Of a stretch of DNA of 64,000 nt, positions 50,482 to 59,989 are shown one piece after another. The notes under the pieces are model-generated. The model saw nothing but the letters and a program-made list of their open reading frames with translations. It searched no databases and had not been told where the DNA came from. The DNA is taken from the NCBI GenBank assembly GCA_022826925.1, contig JAJDTX010000101.1:1-64000 (forward strand), given 5' to 3'. The position numbers were made by a program, and so were the translations under genes. How positions within the stretch are numbered: the first letter of the stretch is position 1; every line of letters begins with the position of its first letter. Source of the stretch: Bryobacterales bacterium. GTDB taxonomy: Bacteria > Acidobacteriota > Terriglobia > Bryobacterales > UBA6623.

Positions 50482-51546
50482 ATGCGCATTCACTGGTCAG
50501 CGTGCTTGGCACTCGCGCTCTGCGCGGCCTGTGCCGGGCCCCAGCAAACCCCGGCCGAGGACGCTTCGGCCGAATCGGGTCCGCTGCTGTCGAACATCCG
50601 CCAGCTCACTTTCGGCGGCCAGAACGCCGAGGCGTATTGGTCGCCGGACGGAAGCAAGCTGGTCTTTCAGGCCACGCGTGGCGAGGCCTCGTGCGATCAG
50701 ATCTACGTCATGAATGCGGACGGCTCCGACCAGCGCATGGTGTCCACGGGCAAGGGGGTGACCACTTGCGGCTACTTCCTGCCCGATGGCGAGAGCATCG
50801 TGTACGCATCGACCCACCTGGCCGGCGACAGCTGTCCGCCGCGCCCGGACCGCAGCAAGGGCTATGTGTGGCCCGTGCACGCCGGCTATGACATCTTTCG
50901 CGTCGACCTGGACGGCTCCGAGCCGGTGCGGCTCACCGACGCAGACGGCTACGACGCCGAGGCAACAGTCAACTGGAAACGGGAGAAGATCGTCTACACC
51001 TCGATGGATTCCGGAGACTTGGATCTGTGGTCCATGGATCTGGACGGTTCGAACAAGGCCCGCTTGACGACCGCGTTCGGATACGACGGCGGGGCGTTCT
51101 ATTCGGCCGATGGCGAGATGCTGGTACTGCGGGCGAACCATCCGGCAGAGGGATCGGCGTCCGACACGTACGCAGAGCTGCTCGCACAGAACCTGACGGC
51201 ACCGATGAAGATGGAGATCTTCGTCGGCAACGCCGACGGCAGCGGCATGCGGCAACTCACGGAGTTCGGCTGCGCCAGCTTCGCCCCGCAATTCACCCCA
51301 GACGGCAAGCACATCATCTTTTCTTCGAACAGGAACAACTGCGACAGCCGCGAATTCGACCTGTTCTTGATGCGCACCGACGGCTCGGACCTGCGCCAAG
51401 TGACCGAGTTCGGCGGCTTCACGTCCTTCGCGGAGTTCTCGCCGGACGGCTCGCAGCTAGTGTTCGCGTCCGACAGGGACGCCAAGTCGCGCTACGAGTT
51501 CAACATCTTCGTAGCGGACTGGAGCGGGCCGGGCGCCAAGCCCTGA
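50482..51546 (+). CDS. TolB-like beta-propeller lipoprotein
   Basis: 354 residues with a lipoprotein-type signal (LALCAACAG, Cys near 16-19). The mature part is made of WD40-like PD40 repeats: WSPDGSKLVFQATR, QIYVMNADGSDQRM, DIFRVDLDGSEPVRLT, DLWSMDLDGSNKARLT, FTPDGKHIIFSSNRN and FSPDGSQLVFASDRD, six or so blades. TolB itself works with Tol-Pal at the outer membrane; this one stands alone, so a scaffold or binding role for another partner is more likely. Convergent with the UPF0182 gene, whose stop begins one base after this stop. Confidence 0.8.
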   Translation: MRIHWSACLALALCAACAGPQQTPAEDASAESGPLLSNIRQLTFGGQNAEAYWSPDGSKLVFQATRGEASCDQIYVMNADGSDQRMVSTGKGVTTCGYFLPDGESIVYASTHLAGDSCPPRPDRSKGYVWPVHAGYDIFRVDLDGSEPVRLTDADGYDAEATVNWKREKIVYTSMDSGDLDLWSMDLDGSNKARLTTAFGYDGGAFYSADGEMLVLRANHPAEGSASDTYAELLAQNLTAPMKMEIFVGNADGSGMRQLTEFGCASFAPQFTPDGKHIIFSSNRNNCDSREFDLFLMRTDGSDLRQVTEFGGFTSFAEFSPDGSQLVFASDRDAKSRYEFNIFVADWSGPGAKP

Positions 51547-54252
51547 TCAGCGCTCGACATCGCGCTCGAGCGCCTCGATGTCCTCGGCTAGCCGGATGGC
51601 CTGCCTGCGCAACTCCGCCAGGCGGCGGGCGACCGTAAGGATCGGCGGCTCCGCAACGTCGGCGACGGGCTGTCCCGCCTCGGCCGCGGCCGAGGCAAGC
51701 AGAGCCGCAGCGTCTTCGGCCTCTAAGTCGCCTAGCGCGGCCAGCGCATCCTCGAAGGTGTCCTCGTACACCAGCCTCTCGCCCATCGCGAGCACAACCT
51801 TGCGCAGCTGCGGCATGCGAGCCGCCTCGGCTTGGATGTAAATCGACTCAACGTAGAGGAAGTTCTCCCCAACGGGCATGGCGATCATCTCGCCGCGCAG
51901 CACGCGCGAGCCTTGCTGGTTCCAGAGCGTCAGGTCGCGGGCGATCTGCTGCTCTTGGTTGATCTGCGCTTCGATCTGGTTCGGCCCGTAGACAAGCTGC
52001 TGCTTGGAAAGCTGATAGAAGATCAGTTCCCCCAGCCGGTCCCCGTCGCAGCGGGCCGCCATCCAGCCGTTGAGATTGTCCTTGTTGCGCGGCGTGAACG
52101 GCAGCATCAGCAGGAATTCCGGGTCGGTCTCGCCCGGCAGCGTCGCCACGATGTAGGTCGGTTTCATGCGCTCGGCGGCGCCGGTGTCGCCGGCGAGGCT
52201 CCTGCCCACGTCCCAAATGTCCTCCCGGTTGTAGAACACGGTCGGGTCACGCATATGGAAGGTCCTGTAAAGCTCGGCCTGGATATCGAAGATCAACTCC
52301 GGATAGCGAGCATGCTCGCGGATCGCGGCGGGCATCGCTTCCATCGGCTGGAACAGGTTAGGGAACACCCTGGCGTAGGACTGGATGATCGGATCGGTCG
52401 TGTCGAACATGTAGATCGTGGTGGTCCCGTGATAGGCATCCACGGTTGCCTTGACGGCGTTGCGGATGTAGTTGACCTGCGAGCCGAAGCTGCCCACCCG
52501 GATCGCCTGAGAGTACGGGTGAGCGGCCGAGGTGGTGTAGCCGTCCAAGATCCACACCAAGCGGCCGTCGTCGGTGATCGTCAGGTACGGGTCGGGATCC
52601 CATTCGATGAAATCGGCGAGATGCTCGAGCCGCTCGCTGACGTTGCGATAGATCATCATGCGGCTCGACGGATTCGTCAGCCCGGTGAAGAGGATGTTGT
52701 AGTCTCCCTGCAGGATCGCGGTCAGGAGGCGAGTGGCAATGGAGTGGATCGGAATCCCGCCGGTGCCCTCGTAGTGGGACATCACGTTCTGGTCTTCCTT
52801 GGGGTAATCGAACTCTTCCTGTTCGGTGCTCACAAACACCGGGTGGTTGGTCAGCTCGCCGTAGTAGATTTCAGGACGCGCGATCGTGATGTCCGGGATC
52901 TCGACCTCCGGAGGCGCATCCTTGATGAGCAGCACCGGCAGGCCGTCCGGCGTCGTGCGGTTCACTTCTGAGGTGACCACGCCGTAGCCGTGCGTGTAGA
53001 CCCAGTGACGGTTGATCCAGTTGTCAGCAGCGGCATCCAGGGAGCTGACATCGATCTCGCGGGGAGAGAGGAGCAACTGCTTCACCTTGTTGTTGATCTG
53101 GTAGCGATCAATGTCCATGTCGGCAAAGCGGTAGTACAACCGCAGGGCCTGGATCTGGGTGATGGTGTCGGTATAGGCCTTTTCGTCCCAAAGGCGGATG
53201 TTGTCGACCAGCGTCGCGTTCGCCTCGACGTCGAGTGAAGGGACCTCGCTGAGCGAGAGGAACTCTTCCCGGCCAGCGTTGAGGGCGTAGGCCTGGCGCG
53301 TGGCTTGGATGTGGCGCTCGATGTACTCCTGCTCCAGCTTCAGTTCGTTGGGGCTGACATACAGCGCTTGGACTGCCAAGGGTACGGCGGCGTGCAACGC
53401 GATGGCGCCGCCGGCGATGTAAGCCATCGCCTTGAAGCGCGACGTGGCGATCAACGGGATCGACAGCAGCAGCGCGATCACGACTACCCAGCGCAGGGGC
53501 AGCCTCCAGACCTCGTCCAAGTAGTCCATGCCGACCATGAAGTCGTGGTTCGACAGCAGCAGCCCGTACTGGCCTAGGTAAAACCACGCTGCCGCTCCAG
53601 CCAGCGCGATGCAAGCGATGACCTTGGCGAAGCTGGTCTTGGTCGCGCCTTCCAACAGCAGGGGCTGCGGGCCGAGGTCGAATTCCTCCAAGTCACCGCC
53701 GCTGGCGCGGAAGCTGGTGAATTTCTGGAACACCTGCCATCCGCGGCCCGTGGCCCAGAAAACGGCCGTGCCGGTGAGGGCGAGGGCGAACAGGTACTGC
53801 ACAAGCAGTTGCAGGAGCGGCAGGTCGAACAGGTAGAAGGACAACTGCTTGCCAAAGATCGGATCGGCCCAGGACTCGACGTTCGGGCCCAGTCCGCGCG
53901 AGCCGGCGAACTTCATCACCGTCTCGGGATCGACGCGTGAACCGATGAACACCGTCGCCACAACGAGCAGGACGAGCGGCACGGCCTTGCGATACAGCGA
54001 GTAGCGGGAAGTGTCAGCGCCGGCGAAGGCAGCCCCGCGGCGGTGTGCCCACAGCAACGCCAACCAAGCGATCAGAGCCGCAGCCACCGTCGGAAGGATC
54101 TTGTAGCCCAGCTTCGTCAGCCAAGTCGAGAGCTGGCCGACTTCAGTCCACCACAGGTATTCGATCGCAAAGTCCGCCAACCCCCGGGCCGTGCCAAGGA
54201 TGAGAACGAAGGCGAGAGCAGCGAGCAGCAGCCGCAACTGTCGAGGTTGCAT
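51547..54252 (-). CDS. UPF0182 family membrane protein
   Basis: 901 residues. The N-terminal 300 residues carry about seven transmembrane segments (LRLLLAALAFVLILGT, ILPTVAAALIAWLALLW, AVPLVLLVVATVFIGS and others); the remainder is a large soluble domain containing YTHGYGVV, HPVFVSTEQEEFDYP and KPTYIVATLPG, the usual landmarks of UPF0182 (COG1615). A short coiled-coil tail ends the protein. These proteins are widespread but functionally uncharacterised. The start is the ATG at 54252. Length and order are normal. Confidence 0.9.
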   Translation of the reverse strand: MQPRQLRLLLAALAFVLILGTARGLADFAIEYLWWTEVGQLSTWLTKLGYKILPTVAAALIAWLALLWAHRRGAAFAGADTSRYSLYRKAVPLVLLVVATVFIGSRVDPETVMKFAGSRGLGPNVESWADPIFGKQLSFYLFDLPLLQLLVQYLFALALTGTAVFWATGRGWQVFQKFTSFRASGGDLEEFDLGPQPLLLEGATKTSFAKVIACIALAGAAAWFYLGQYGLLLSNHDFMVGMDYLDEVWRLPLRWVVVIALLLSIPLIATSRFKAMAYIAGGAIALHAAVPLAVQALYVSPNELKLEQEYIERHIQATRQAYALNAGREEFLSLSEVPSLDVEANATLVDNIRLWDEKAYTDTITQIQALRLYYRFADMDIDRYQINNKVKQLLLSPREIDVSSLDAAADNWINRHWVYTHGYGVVTSEVNRTTPDGLPVLLIKDAPPEVEIPDITIARPEIYYGELTNHPVFVSTEQEEFDYPKEDQNVMSHYEGTGGIPIHSIATRLLTAILQGDYNILFTGLTNPSSRMMIYRNVSERLEHLADFIEWDPDPYLTITDDGRLVWILDGYTTSAAHPYSQAIRVGSFGSQVNYIRNAVKATVDAYHGTTTIYMFDTTDPIIQSYARVFPNLFQPMEAMPAAIREHARYPELIFDIQAELYRTFHMRDPTVFYNREDIWDVGRSLAGDTGAAERMKPTYIVATLPGETDPEFLLMLPFTPRNKDNLNGWMAARCDGDRLGELIFYQLSKQQLVYGPNQIEAQINQEQQIARDLTLWNQQGSRVLRGEMIAMPVGENFLYVESIYIQAEAARMPQLRKVVLAMGERLVYEDTFEDALAALGDLEAEDAAALLASAAAEAGQPVADVAEPPILTVARRLAELRRQAIRLAEDIEALERDVER

Positions 54253-54358
54253 AGTCCTTCTAGCATAGCCGCCAGCCTTTGCCGCGTTCCTGTCGGCAGC
54301 GCGCGCCGACTGCTAGAATGCGGCTCGATTCGGACCGGCTCTGGAGGGCGGCACCACG

Positions 54359-55732
54359 ATGGCAACAACTCGACGGAAATTCGTGACCAAGACGGCGCTG
54401 GGAGCTGGGCTTGCGGCTGCGTCCGCCCAATCCGGCGGGGCGCAATCGGCCCCGAGCGACACGATTAACATCGCTGTCATCGGCATCCGCGGCCGTGGCC
54501 GCAGTCACTACCGGGAGTTCGCCGCGATGCCGGGCGTGCGGGTCACGCACCTGTGCGATATCGACGAGCGCCTGTTTGCCGACGCACTCGCGGAAGTCGA
54601 GGGGGCGGCTGGCTACCGGCCGGAGACGGAGACCGATTTCCGGCACTTGCTGGAGCGCGACGACGTTGACGCGATCTCGGTGGCAACGCCGGACCACTGG
54701 CACGCCCTGATGACCGTGTGGGGGTGCCAGGCGGGCAAGGACGTCTACTGCGAGAAGCCGTGCTCCTACACGCTGGCGGAAGGCCGCAAGATGGTCCAGG
54801 CGGCCCGCAAGTACGGGCGCATGGTCCAAGTGGGGCTCCAGCGGCGCAGCTCGCAGCGCGTGCGATCGGTGACGAGCTACGTGCGGAGCGGCGGGTTCGG
54901 CAAGGCCTACCGCGGCAAGGCGGTCATCTACCGGGGCAGGATCAACATCGGCAAGGTACAGGAGTCATCGATTCCAGAAGGCGTCAATTGGGACCTCTAC
55001 CTCGGACCGGCGCCGTACCGCGCGTTCGACCTGAACCGTTTCCACTACGGCTGGCACTTCTTCTGGGACACGTCAACGTCCGAAGTCGGCAACAACGGAG
55101 TACACCACCTCGACGTCCTGCGCTGGGGCTTGGACAAGCAGGTCCACCCAGTCAGAATCCACTGCGCCGGCGGCCAGTTCGTGGAGGACTCGGACTCCGA
55201 GGTGCCGAACGTGCAGGTGGGCACGTTCGAGTACGCCGACGGGACGCTGCTCGAGATCGAGGCCACCACGCTCTACAGCCCGTCCTTCGGAGGCGTGCGC
55301 GTGGGAGGCTTCTTCTTCACCGATCAGGGGTATATCGGCTCCCACGACAACTGGAAGGCTACTCGGGGCCAATTCCTGCCGCGCGACCGCCCGGACTCGG
55401 CAAGCGGGGTGTCCTACCGGACCAACAATCTCAGCTTTCCGGATATTTCCTACCCGCCGGGACCGGAGATCCCGGATCTGGACCTGCCCGAGGTGAGCCA
55501 CTTCCAGAACTTCATCGAGTGCGTGCGCTCGCGCAAGCGCGAAGACCTGAATTGCGAGGTAGAGCAGGGCCACCTGTCAACTTCCCTGTGCCACTTGGCC
55601 AACATTGCCTACCGCGTCGGCCACAAGCTGGAATTCGACCCGCAAAGCGAGACTTTCGCCGACGACGAGGCGGCGAACGCGCTGCTCACTCGGAAGTACC
55701 GCGAGCCGTACGTGATGCCGGATCAGGTGTAA
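54359..55732 (+). CDS. Tat-exported Gfo/Idh/MocA oxidoreductase
   Basis: 457 residues. A twin-arginine signal (TTRRKFVTKTALGAGLAAASA) precedes a Rossmann NAD(P)-binding domain (INIAVIGIRGRGRSHYREF), then the conserved DAISVATPDHWHA and the active-site CEKPCSYTLAEG with its Lys. The C-terminal dimerisation domain starts near residue 150. Such exported enzymes often oxidise or epimerise sugars with a tightly bound cofactor; glycosidic activity is known for some. With the DUF1080 and sulfatase genes it fits periplasmic glycan breakdown, but it is not adjacent to them. GGAGG lies about 10 nt before the ATG. Confidence 0.85.
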   Translation: MATTRRKFVTKTALGAGLAAASAQSGGAQSAPSDTINIAVIGIRGRGRSHYREFAAMPGVRVTHLCDIDERLFADALAEVEGAAGYRPETETDFRHLLERDDVDAISVATPDHWHALMTVWGCQAGKDVYCEKPCSYTLAEGRKMVQAARKYGRMVQVGLQRRSSQRVRSVTSYVRSGGFGKAYRGKAVIYRGRINIGKVQESSIPEGVNWDLYLGPAPYRAFDLNRFHYGWHFFWDTSTSEVGNNGVHHLDVLRWGLDKQVHPVRIHCAGGQFVEDSDSEVPNVQVGTFEYADGTLLEIEATTLYSPSFGGVRVGGFFFTDQGYIGSHDNWKATRGQFLPRDRPDSASGVSYRTNNLSFPDISYPPGPEIPDLDLPEVSHFQNFIECVRSRKREDLNCEVEQGHLSTSLCHLANIAYRVGHKLEFDPQSETFADDEAANALLTRKYREPYVMPDQV

Positions 55733-55875
55733 GTCGAAGGCAATTCCAAGCGGCTTCTACCGCGCGCCGTTCAGTTGCGGAGCTCCGACCGAGCCAAGCC
55801 GAAGATAGTCCCCGAGCGCGGCAGCTGCAGGTGGCACTCGATGCCGGGACCGCAGCGATATCGCCGCGGTTTCGC

Positions 55876-58650
55876 CTATTCCACCCAGATGGGCGAACTC
55901 CACGCCACCTGCCCGTCGTTCTGCACCACGCGGATGTAGTAGTAGTTCGATCCGGCCTCGAAGTTCCGGTCCGCGTACTCGAACGAGTACTCCTCGTGGT
56001 TGGGGTGGCTGGTGTAGACGATCTCCTGGTTCTTGACGATCACGAACTGCTTGATCCGATCCGTTCCCAAGGCCCGGATCAGCAAGCGCGGCGCCTGCTG
56101 GGAATTGACGATATCGCCCATGATGTGGTGCTGCCCGCTTGCGTCCACGGCTTGGAAGTCCAGCACGATGTTGTCCGTAGCGCCGTAGGCGTGGCGCGCC
56201 TTCAGCGCCGCGAACATTGACTCGCGGGTGAACTCCTCCGCGACGATCATGGCGTACGAAATGTGGGTCGACCAATGGTCCGAGGAGGCTTGCACGCCGA
56301 TCTTGTAGCCCTTGCGCAGGGCATCCCACCAGTACCCGATCGGATTGAAGCCGGAGCGCTGCTCGCGGAGCTTTTGCGCAGATGCGGCCAGGGGCGCGCC
56401 CATGTACTCGTAGCTGGCCCGGTACCCTTGGAAGATCTCCAACAGCGGCTCGACCTCGGGATCGTTGTTGAACCAATCCGTGCCCTGTGCCGTGCCGGAA
56501 CTGTGCGGCATGGAGATGCCGTCGTTTTCGTGCAGGTAGGCATACAGCTTCTCGGCGCGCTCTTCGCCGCGCCGTTCGGCGTCCGGGATCGGCAGCGTCC
56601 GCGTGCCGCGCTTGCCGAAGATGATGTTGCGGTGTCCGTTGGGGAAGTTGAGCGACCGCTCGTAGCCGAACATGGGCACGAACGTCCCCGGCACGTGGAA
56701 CAGGTCCGTCAGCTTTTCGTCCTGCCACCAAGTGAACTCCTGGTCGTAGCCCAGCTGGTGGTCGGTCGGCACGATGTAGTCAAAGCCGACCGCGTCCAGG
56801 GCGTATCGATACACCTCGATCAGCGAGCCGTCGTACTTGAAGTCCTGCGAGATGTCGGTATGGCGATGCATGTCGCCGCGGTAGATCTTGAACTGCTTTT
56901 CCCCCGCATCGACAACATATCCGCGAATCGTCTCGATGTTCCGCTCTTCGAAGGGATGGACCGGCACTGCCTCGGCAAATGGCTCGGAGTAGTGCCCGAA
57001 GTTCCCCGCGGAATAGTCGGGCTGGTCGGCGGCCTCGCCTAGGCTGGCCGCGTAGATCTCCGCGTTCTGCGGCACGGCATTCGCGAAATTGCGGTTGTCC
57101 GTCATCCAAGTCGCGACCAACTCCCCGCCCACGAGCGCCATGGCGGGACGCTTCTCGATCGATCCCTGGCTATGCGCCAAAGGCACCGGATGCGACCATT
57201 CGGTGCCATCGAAGCGCGTCAGAAACGTCTCCCACATCATGCGCGCCCCGATGCTGTGCGCCCGCTGGCGCGTCCAGTGCCGGAACAGCATCGTCAACGT
57301 CCCGCTGCCATCGAACGCAAGTTGCGGGTTCTCGAAGTTCGGGTACAGGCGGTAGACATAGAACGGCTCCAGCTCCGCCTTGGGCTCCACCCACGATCCG
57401 CCCGAGCGCTTCACGATCTGGATCGAGCGCTCTTGGTGCAACGGCACAGCCAGCGGCGGGGTGACCAGGTACCCTTGGTCCTTGCCCCAGTTCGTGCCCG
57501 ATTCGTTCCACGCGAGCCATGGCGTGCCATCCGGAGCGACCGCCACGTTGGCATGCGCCTGGAAGCGCGCGCTGCTGGTGACCTGTTCGATATCGCCAAG
57601 CTTCCCGCCGGCATACGAGCGGTAGAACACGTCGTAGTTGCCTTCGTGGTAGCCGTCCCACACGACATGCGCCTGGCCATCGGGTCCGCCGGCCACCTGC
57701 GGCTCCCAGTCATTGGCGGGCGAATCGCTGACTTGCAGCGCCTCTCCCCAAGACCCGTCCCACACGCGCATCCAGATATCCGTCTGCGCACCGCCAGCCG
57801 CGCCTTGCGCGCTCTGCCACGCCACGACGACCTTGCCGTCAGCGGTCGCAGCCGCCCGGTGAAAAGTATTCGAGCCCGCTGTGCTGATCTTCTGCGGCTC
57901 CCGCCAGTCCGCGCCGTCCAGAAGCCTGCCCCAAAGGTCCCAGCGGTCGTCGTCCCGCTGGCTCCAGAACACCCATAGCCGCCCGTTGCCATCGGCGGCC
58001 GCTGAGGCGCGCCAGACATCGGCCGGCGCGGGAGTGACTTCTTGGGCGCTCTCCCACGATCCGTCGCGGCGAAGTCGCACCAGCACCCTGTCGGCCCGAT
58101 CCTTGTAGGCCACCCACGCCGCCGCCGCGACGCCGTCGGAGACGCGCGCGATCGCGGCCTCGTCATCCTCGTACTCAGACCCTGACAGCTTCTCGACCGA
58201 AGGCGTCAGGCCGGCCGTCGCGCGGCCGTCGAGAAACGCTTTCGCCCCTGCTGCCAGATCCCCGATGCGGAACGCGAAGTTGCCTTGCTTGGTGCGCACT
58301 CGCAGGCTGGTCGCGTCATCCCCGTCGACGACCGCGAACAGGCCCACCGGCGAATACTGCGTTGGAGGCAACTCCGCCGGGCTCATCTCGTTGTAGTTCA
58401 CGCGCGGGAACCCGCGGATCTGCTCTTGGCGGGTCGTGGCTCTCCACGCGCTTTCGCCAGTAAGCTCGTCGTCGGTCATGAAGTGGCGCTCTTCCAAGAG
58501 GAGCAGCTCTCCTCCGGACACGCGAATCGAGCCGTCCCATGCCTCCACGGACTCGGCCTTTTCGCCCAAGCTGATGTAAATCGTCTTCGGAGCCGACTGC
58601 GCAGCCAACTGCACTGCACACAGGACGAACAAAACCAAGGAACTTCGCAT
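55876..58650 (-). CDS. DUF3604 family exported protein (copy 2)
   Basis: 924 residues with a signal peptide (MRSSLVLFVLCAVQLAAQS). It has the same architecture as the 6.6 kb copy: N-terminal strand-rich region, propeller-like repeats (NGRLWVFWSQRDDDRWDLW, GQAHVVWDGYHEGNYDVF), then the DUF3604 part beginning FKIYRGDMHRHTDISQD with the DxHxH motif, FDYIVPTDHQ, SMPHSSGTAQGTDWF, and a C-terminal domain ending WSSPIWVE. The longer frame upstream overlaps the opposite-strand aminotransferase and is not protein-like, so 58650 is the start. The two copies are clearly diverged rather than recent duplicates. Confidence 0.85.
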   Translation of the reverse strand: MRSSLVLFVLCAVQLAAQSAPKTIYISLGEKAESVEAWDGSIRVSGGELLLLEERHFMTDDELTGESAWRATTRQEQIRGFPRVNYNEMSPAELPPTQYSPVGLFAVVDGDDATSLRVRTKQGNFAFRIGDLAAGAKAFLDGRATAGLTPSVEKLSGSEYEDDEAAIARVSDGVAAAAWVAYKDRADRVLVRLRRDGSWESAQEVTPAPADVWRASAAADGNGRLWVFWSQRDDDRWDLWGRLLDGADWREPQKISTAGSNTFHRAAATADGKVVVAWQSAQGAAGGAQTDIWMRVWDGSWGEALQVSDSPANDWEPQVAGGPDGQAHVVWDGYHEGNYDVFYRSYAGGKLGDIEQVTSSARFQAHANVAVAPDGTPWLAWNESGTNWGKDQGYLVTPPLAVPLHQERSIQIVKRSGGSWVEPKAELEPFYVYRLYPNFENPQLAFDGSGTLTMLFRHWTRQRAHSIGARMMWETFLTRFDGTEWSHPVPLAHSQGSIEKRPAMALVGGELVATWMTDNRNFANAVPQNAEIYAASLGEAADQPDYSAGNFGHYSEPFAEAVPVHPFEERNIETIRGYVVDAGEKQFKIYRGDMHRHTDISQDFKYDGSLIEVYRYALDAVGFDYIVPTDHQLGYDQEFTWWQDEKLTDLFHVPGTFVPMFGYERSLNFPNGHRNIIFGKRGTRTLPIPDAERRGEERAEKLYAYLHENDGISMPHSSGTAQGTDWFNNDPEVEPLLEIFQGYRASYEYMGAPLAASAQKLREQRSGFNPIGYWWDALRKGYKIGVQASSDHWSTHISYAMIVAEEFTRESMFAALKARHAYGATDNIVLDFQAVDASGQHHIMGDIVNSQQAPRLLIRALGTDRIKQFVIVKNQEIVYTSHPNHEEYSFEYADRNFEAGSNYYYIRVVQNDGQVAWSSPIWVE

Positions 58651-58893
58651 GATGCGGCGATTATATCCGAGCAACCCAAGCTCCGGGACGGTTTCGGGTG
58701 CGGCAGAATGGCCGCAACGGCGCAAAGTCTGGGCAAGTCCGTGATGTGATCGGCGTCTCCGGCAGTTCTGCCGTCGTGGCGCGGCAACGTCGGCAGTCTT
58801 GGGTCTGCCACAATCACTTTGAGCTAGCGTGCCGCCTGGGGCCTCGAACAGACCCCGGCTCACCAGCTGGCGAGCCCCCTGCCCCACCCTCCG

Positions 58894-59790
58894 ATGCAAC
58901 TGCCCGACCCACGCAACGCCGACATCCTGGTTCACGTCAACGGCCAACTCTTGCCCCGCCGCGACGCCAAGGTTTCCGTATTCGACAGCTCGGTTCAAGG
59001 CGGCGACGCCGTGTGGGAGGGGCTGCGGGTGTACCGCGGCCGGATCGCGGACTTCGGACCCCACCTTGACCGCCTGTTCGCCTCCGCCCACGCCATGTGC
59101 TTCGCCGGCGTCCCGTCTAGGTCGGCTGTTCGCAGCGCCGTGTTCGAGACGCTGCAGGCCAATGGGATGTCCGACGAGGCCCATGTCCGGCTGACGCTGA
59201 CTCGCGGCGAGAAGGTCACGTCCGGCATGAGCCCGCATTGGAACCAGTCCGGCTGCACGCTGATCGTGCTGGCCGAGTGGAAGTCACTGGTGTACGACCA
59301 AGCCGGCATCCGGTTGATCACCGCCTCCGTACGACGCAACAGCCCCCAGTGCGTCGATTCGAAGATCCACCACAACAACCTGGTCAACAACATCTTGGCG
59401 AAGATCGAGGCAAACCTGGCCGGAGTTGACGACGCGCTCATGCTGGACCTGCACGGCTTCGTGTCAGAAACCAACGCCACGAACGTCTTCGTGGTCAAGA
59501 ACGGCACATTGCTCACGCCCCACGCTGACAGCTGCCTGCCCGGCATCACCCGCGCCGCGGTGCTCGAATCGGCCCGAGATGAAGGCCTGGGCCCGGTCGA
59601 GAAGAACCTCTCCCTCACGGAGGTCTACACCGCCGACGAAGTGTTCACGACCGGCACCATGGGGGGGCTGGCACCAGTCCTAGAGGTCGATGGGCGCGTG
59701 ATCGGCAGCGGCTCGAGGGGACCCCTCACACTGCGTTTGCAGCAAGCTCACGCCGATCGAGCGTTCGCCAAGGGCGAGCCCATCCCCTGA
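58894..59790 (+). CDS. Class IV (branched-chain-type) aminotransferase
   Basis: 298 residues of the BCAT/D-amino-acid transaminase fold. The start is MQLPDPRNADILVHVNGQLL; GDAVWEGLRVYRGRI is the conserved N-terminal site, Lys157 (VDSKIHHNNLVNN) should form the PLP Schiff base, Glu192 (SETNATNVF) binds the pyridine nitrogen, and TTGTMGGLAPV is the phosphate-binding loop. It could be a branched-chain aminotransferase, a D-amino-acid transaminase or an aminodeoxychorismate lyase; the loop features fit the first best. The start is preceded by CCACCCTCCG with no clear ribosome binding site. Confidence 0.8.
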   Translation: MQLPDPRNADILVHVNGQLLPRRDAKVSVFDSSVQGGDAVWEGLRVYRGRIADFGPHLDRLFASAHAMCFAGVPSRSAVRSAVFETLQANGMSDEAHVRLTLTRGEKVTSGMSPHWNQSGCTLIVLAEWKSLVYDQAGIRLITASVRRNSPQCVDSKIHHNNLVNNILAKIEANLAGVDDALMLDLHGFVSETNATNVFVVKNGTLLTPHADSCLPGITRAAVLESARDEGLGPVEKNLSLTEVYTADEVFTTGTMGGLAPVLEVDGRVIGSGSRGPLTLRLQQAHADRAFAKGEPIP

Positions 59791-59989
59791 GCAGCCAGTC
59801 TCTCGGGCGCTGCCGCCGAGCCAATTCATATGTGAAATGTTCTCTATATGATCTCTTATATCACAGTAAATTTAATTGAAATTCCTATTAGTGCTATATG
59901 CTAAAGGCTAGTTCCTAATCGGTGAGTCGACGACAGGGTTTGACCCCTGCGGCAGCACATGGACTGATCGACTAGGCCGCTTACGACGC
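59791..59989. promoter_or_regulatory. AT-rich upstream region of the AddB-like gene
   Basis: A strikingly AT-rich patch (about 59820-59925) in an otherwise GC-rich window. TTGAAA (59876-59881) with TATGCT 15 nt later is a weak promoter candidate. TGTGAAAT (59831-59838) and ATATCACA (59858-59865) form the arms of an imperfect inverted repeat. A CAGGG...CCCTG hairpin follows near 59933-59949. Confidence 0.35.

Noticed and set aside
59930-59975. Possible tRNA 3' part: CAGGG...CCCTG hairpin after GTCGACGACAGGG
   Set aside because: The loop is six bases rather than the seven-base T loop, there is no acceptor-stem partner, no anticodon arm and no CCA-compatible end.
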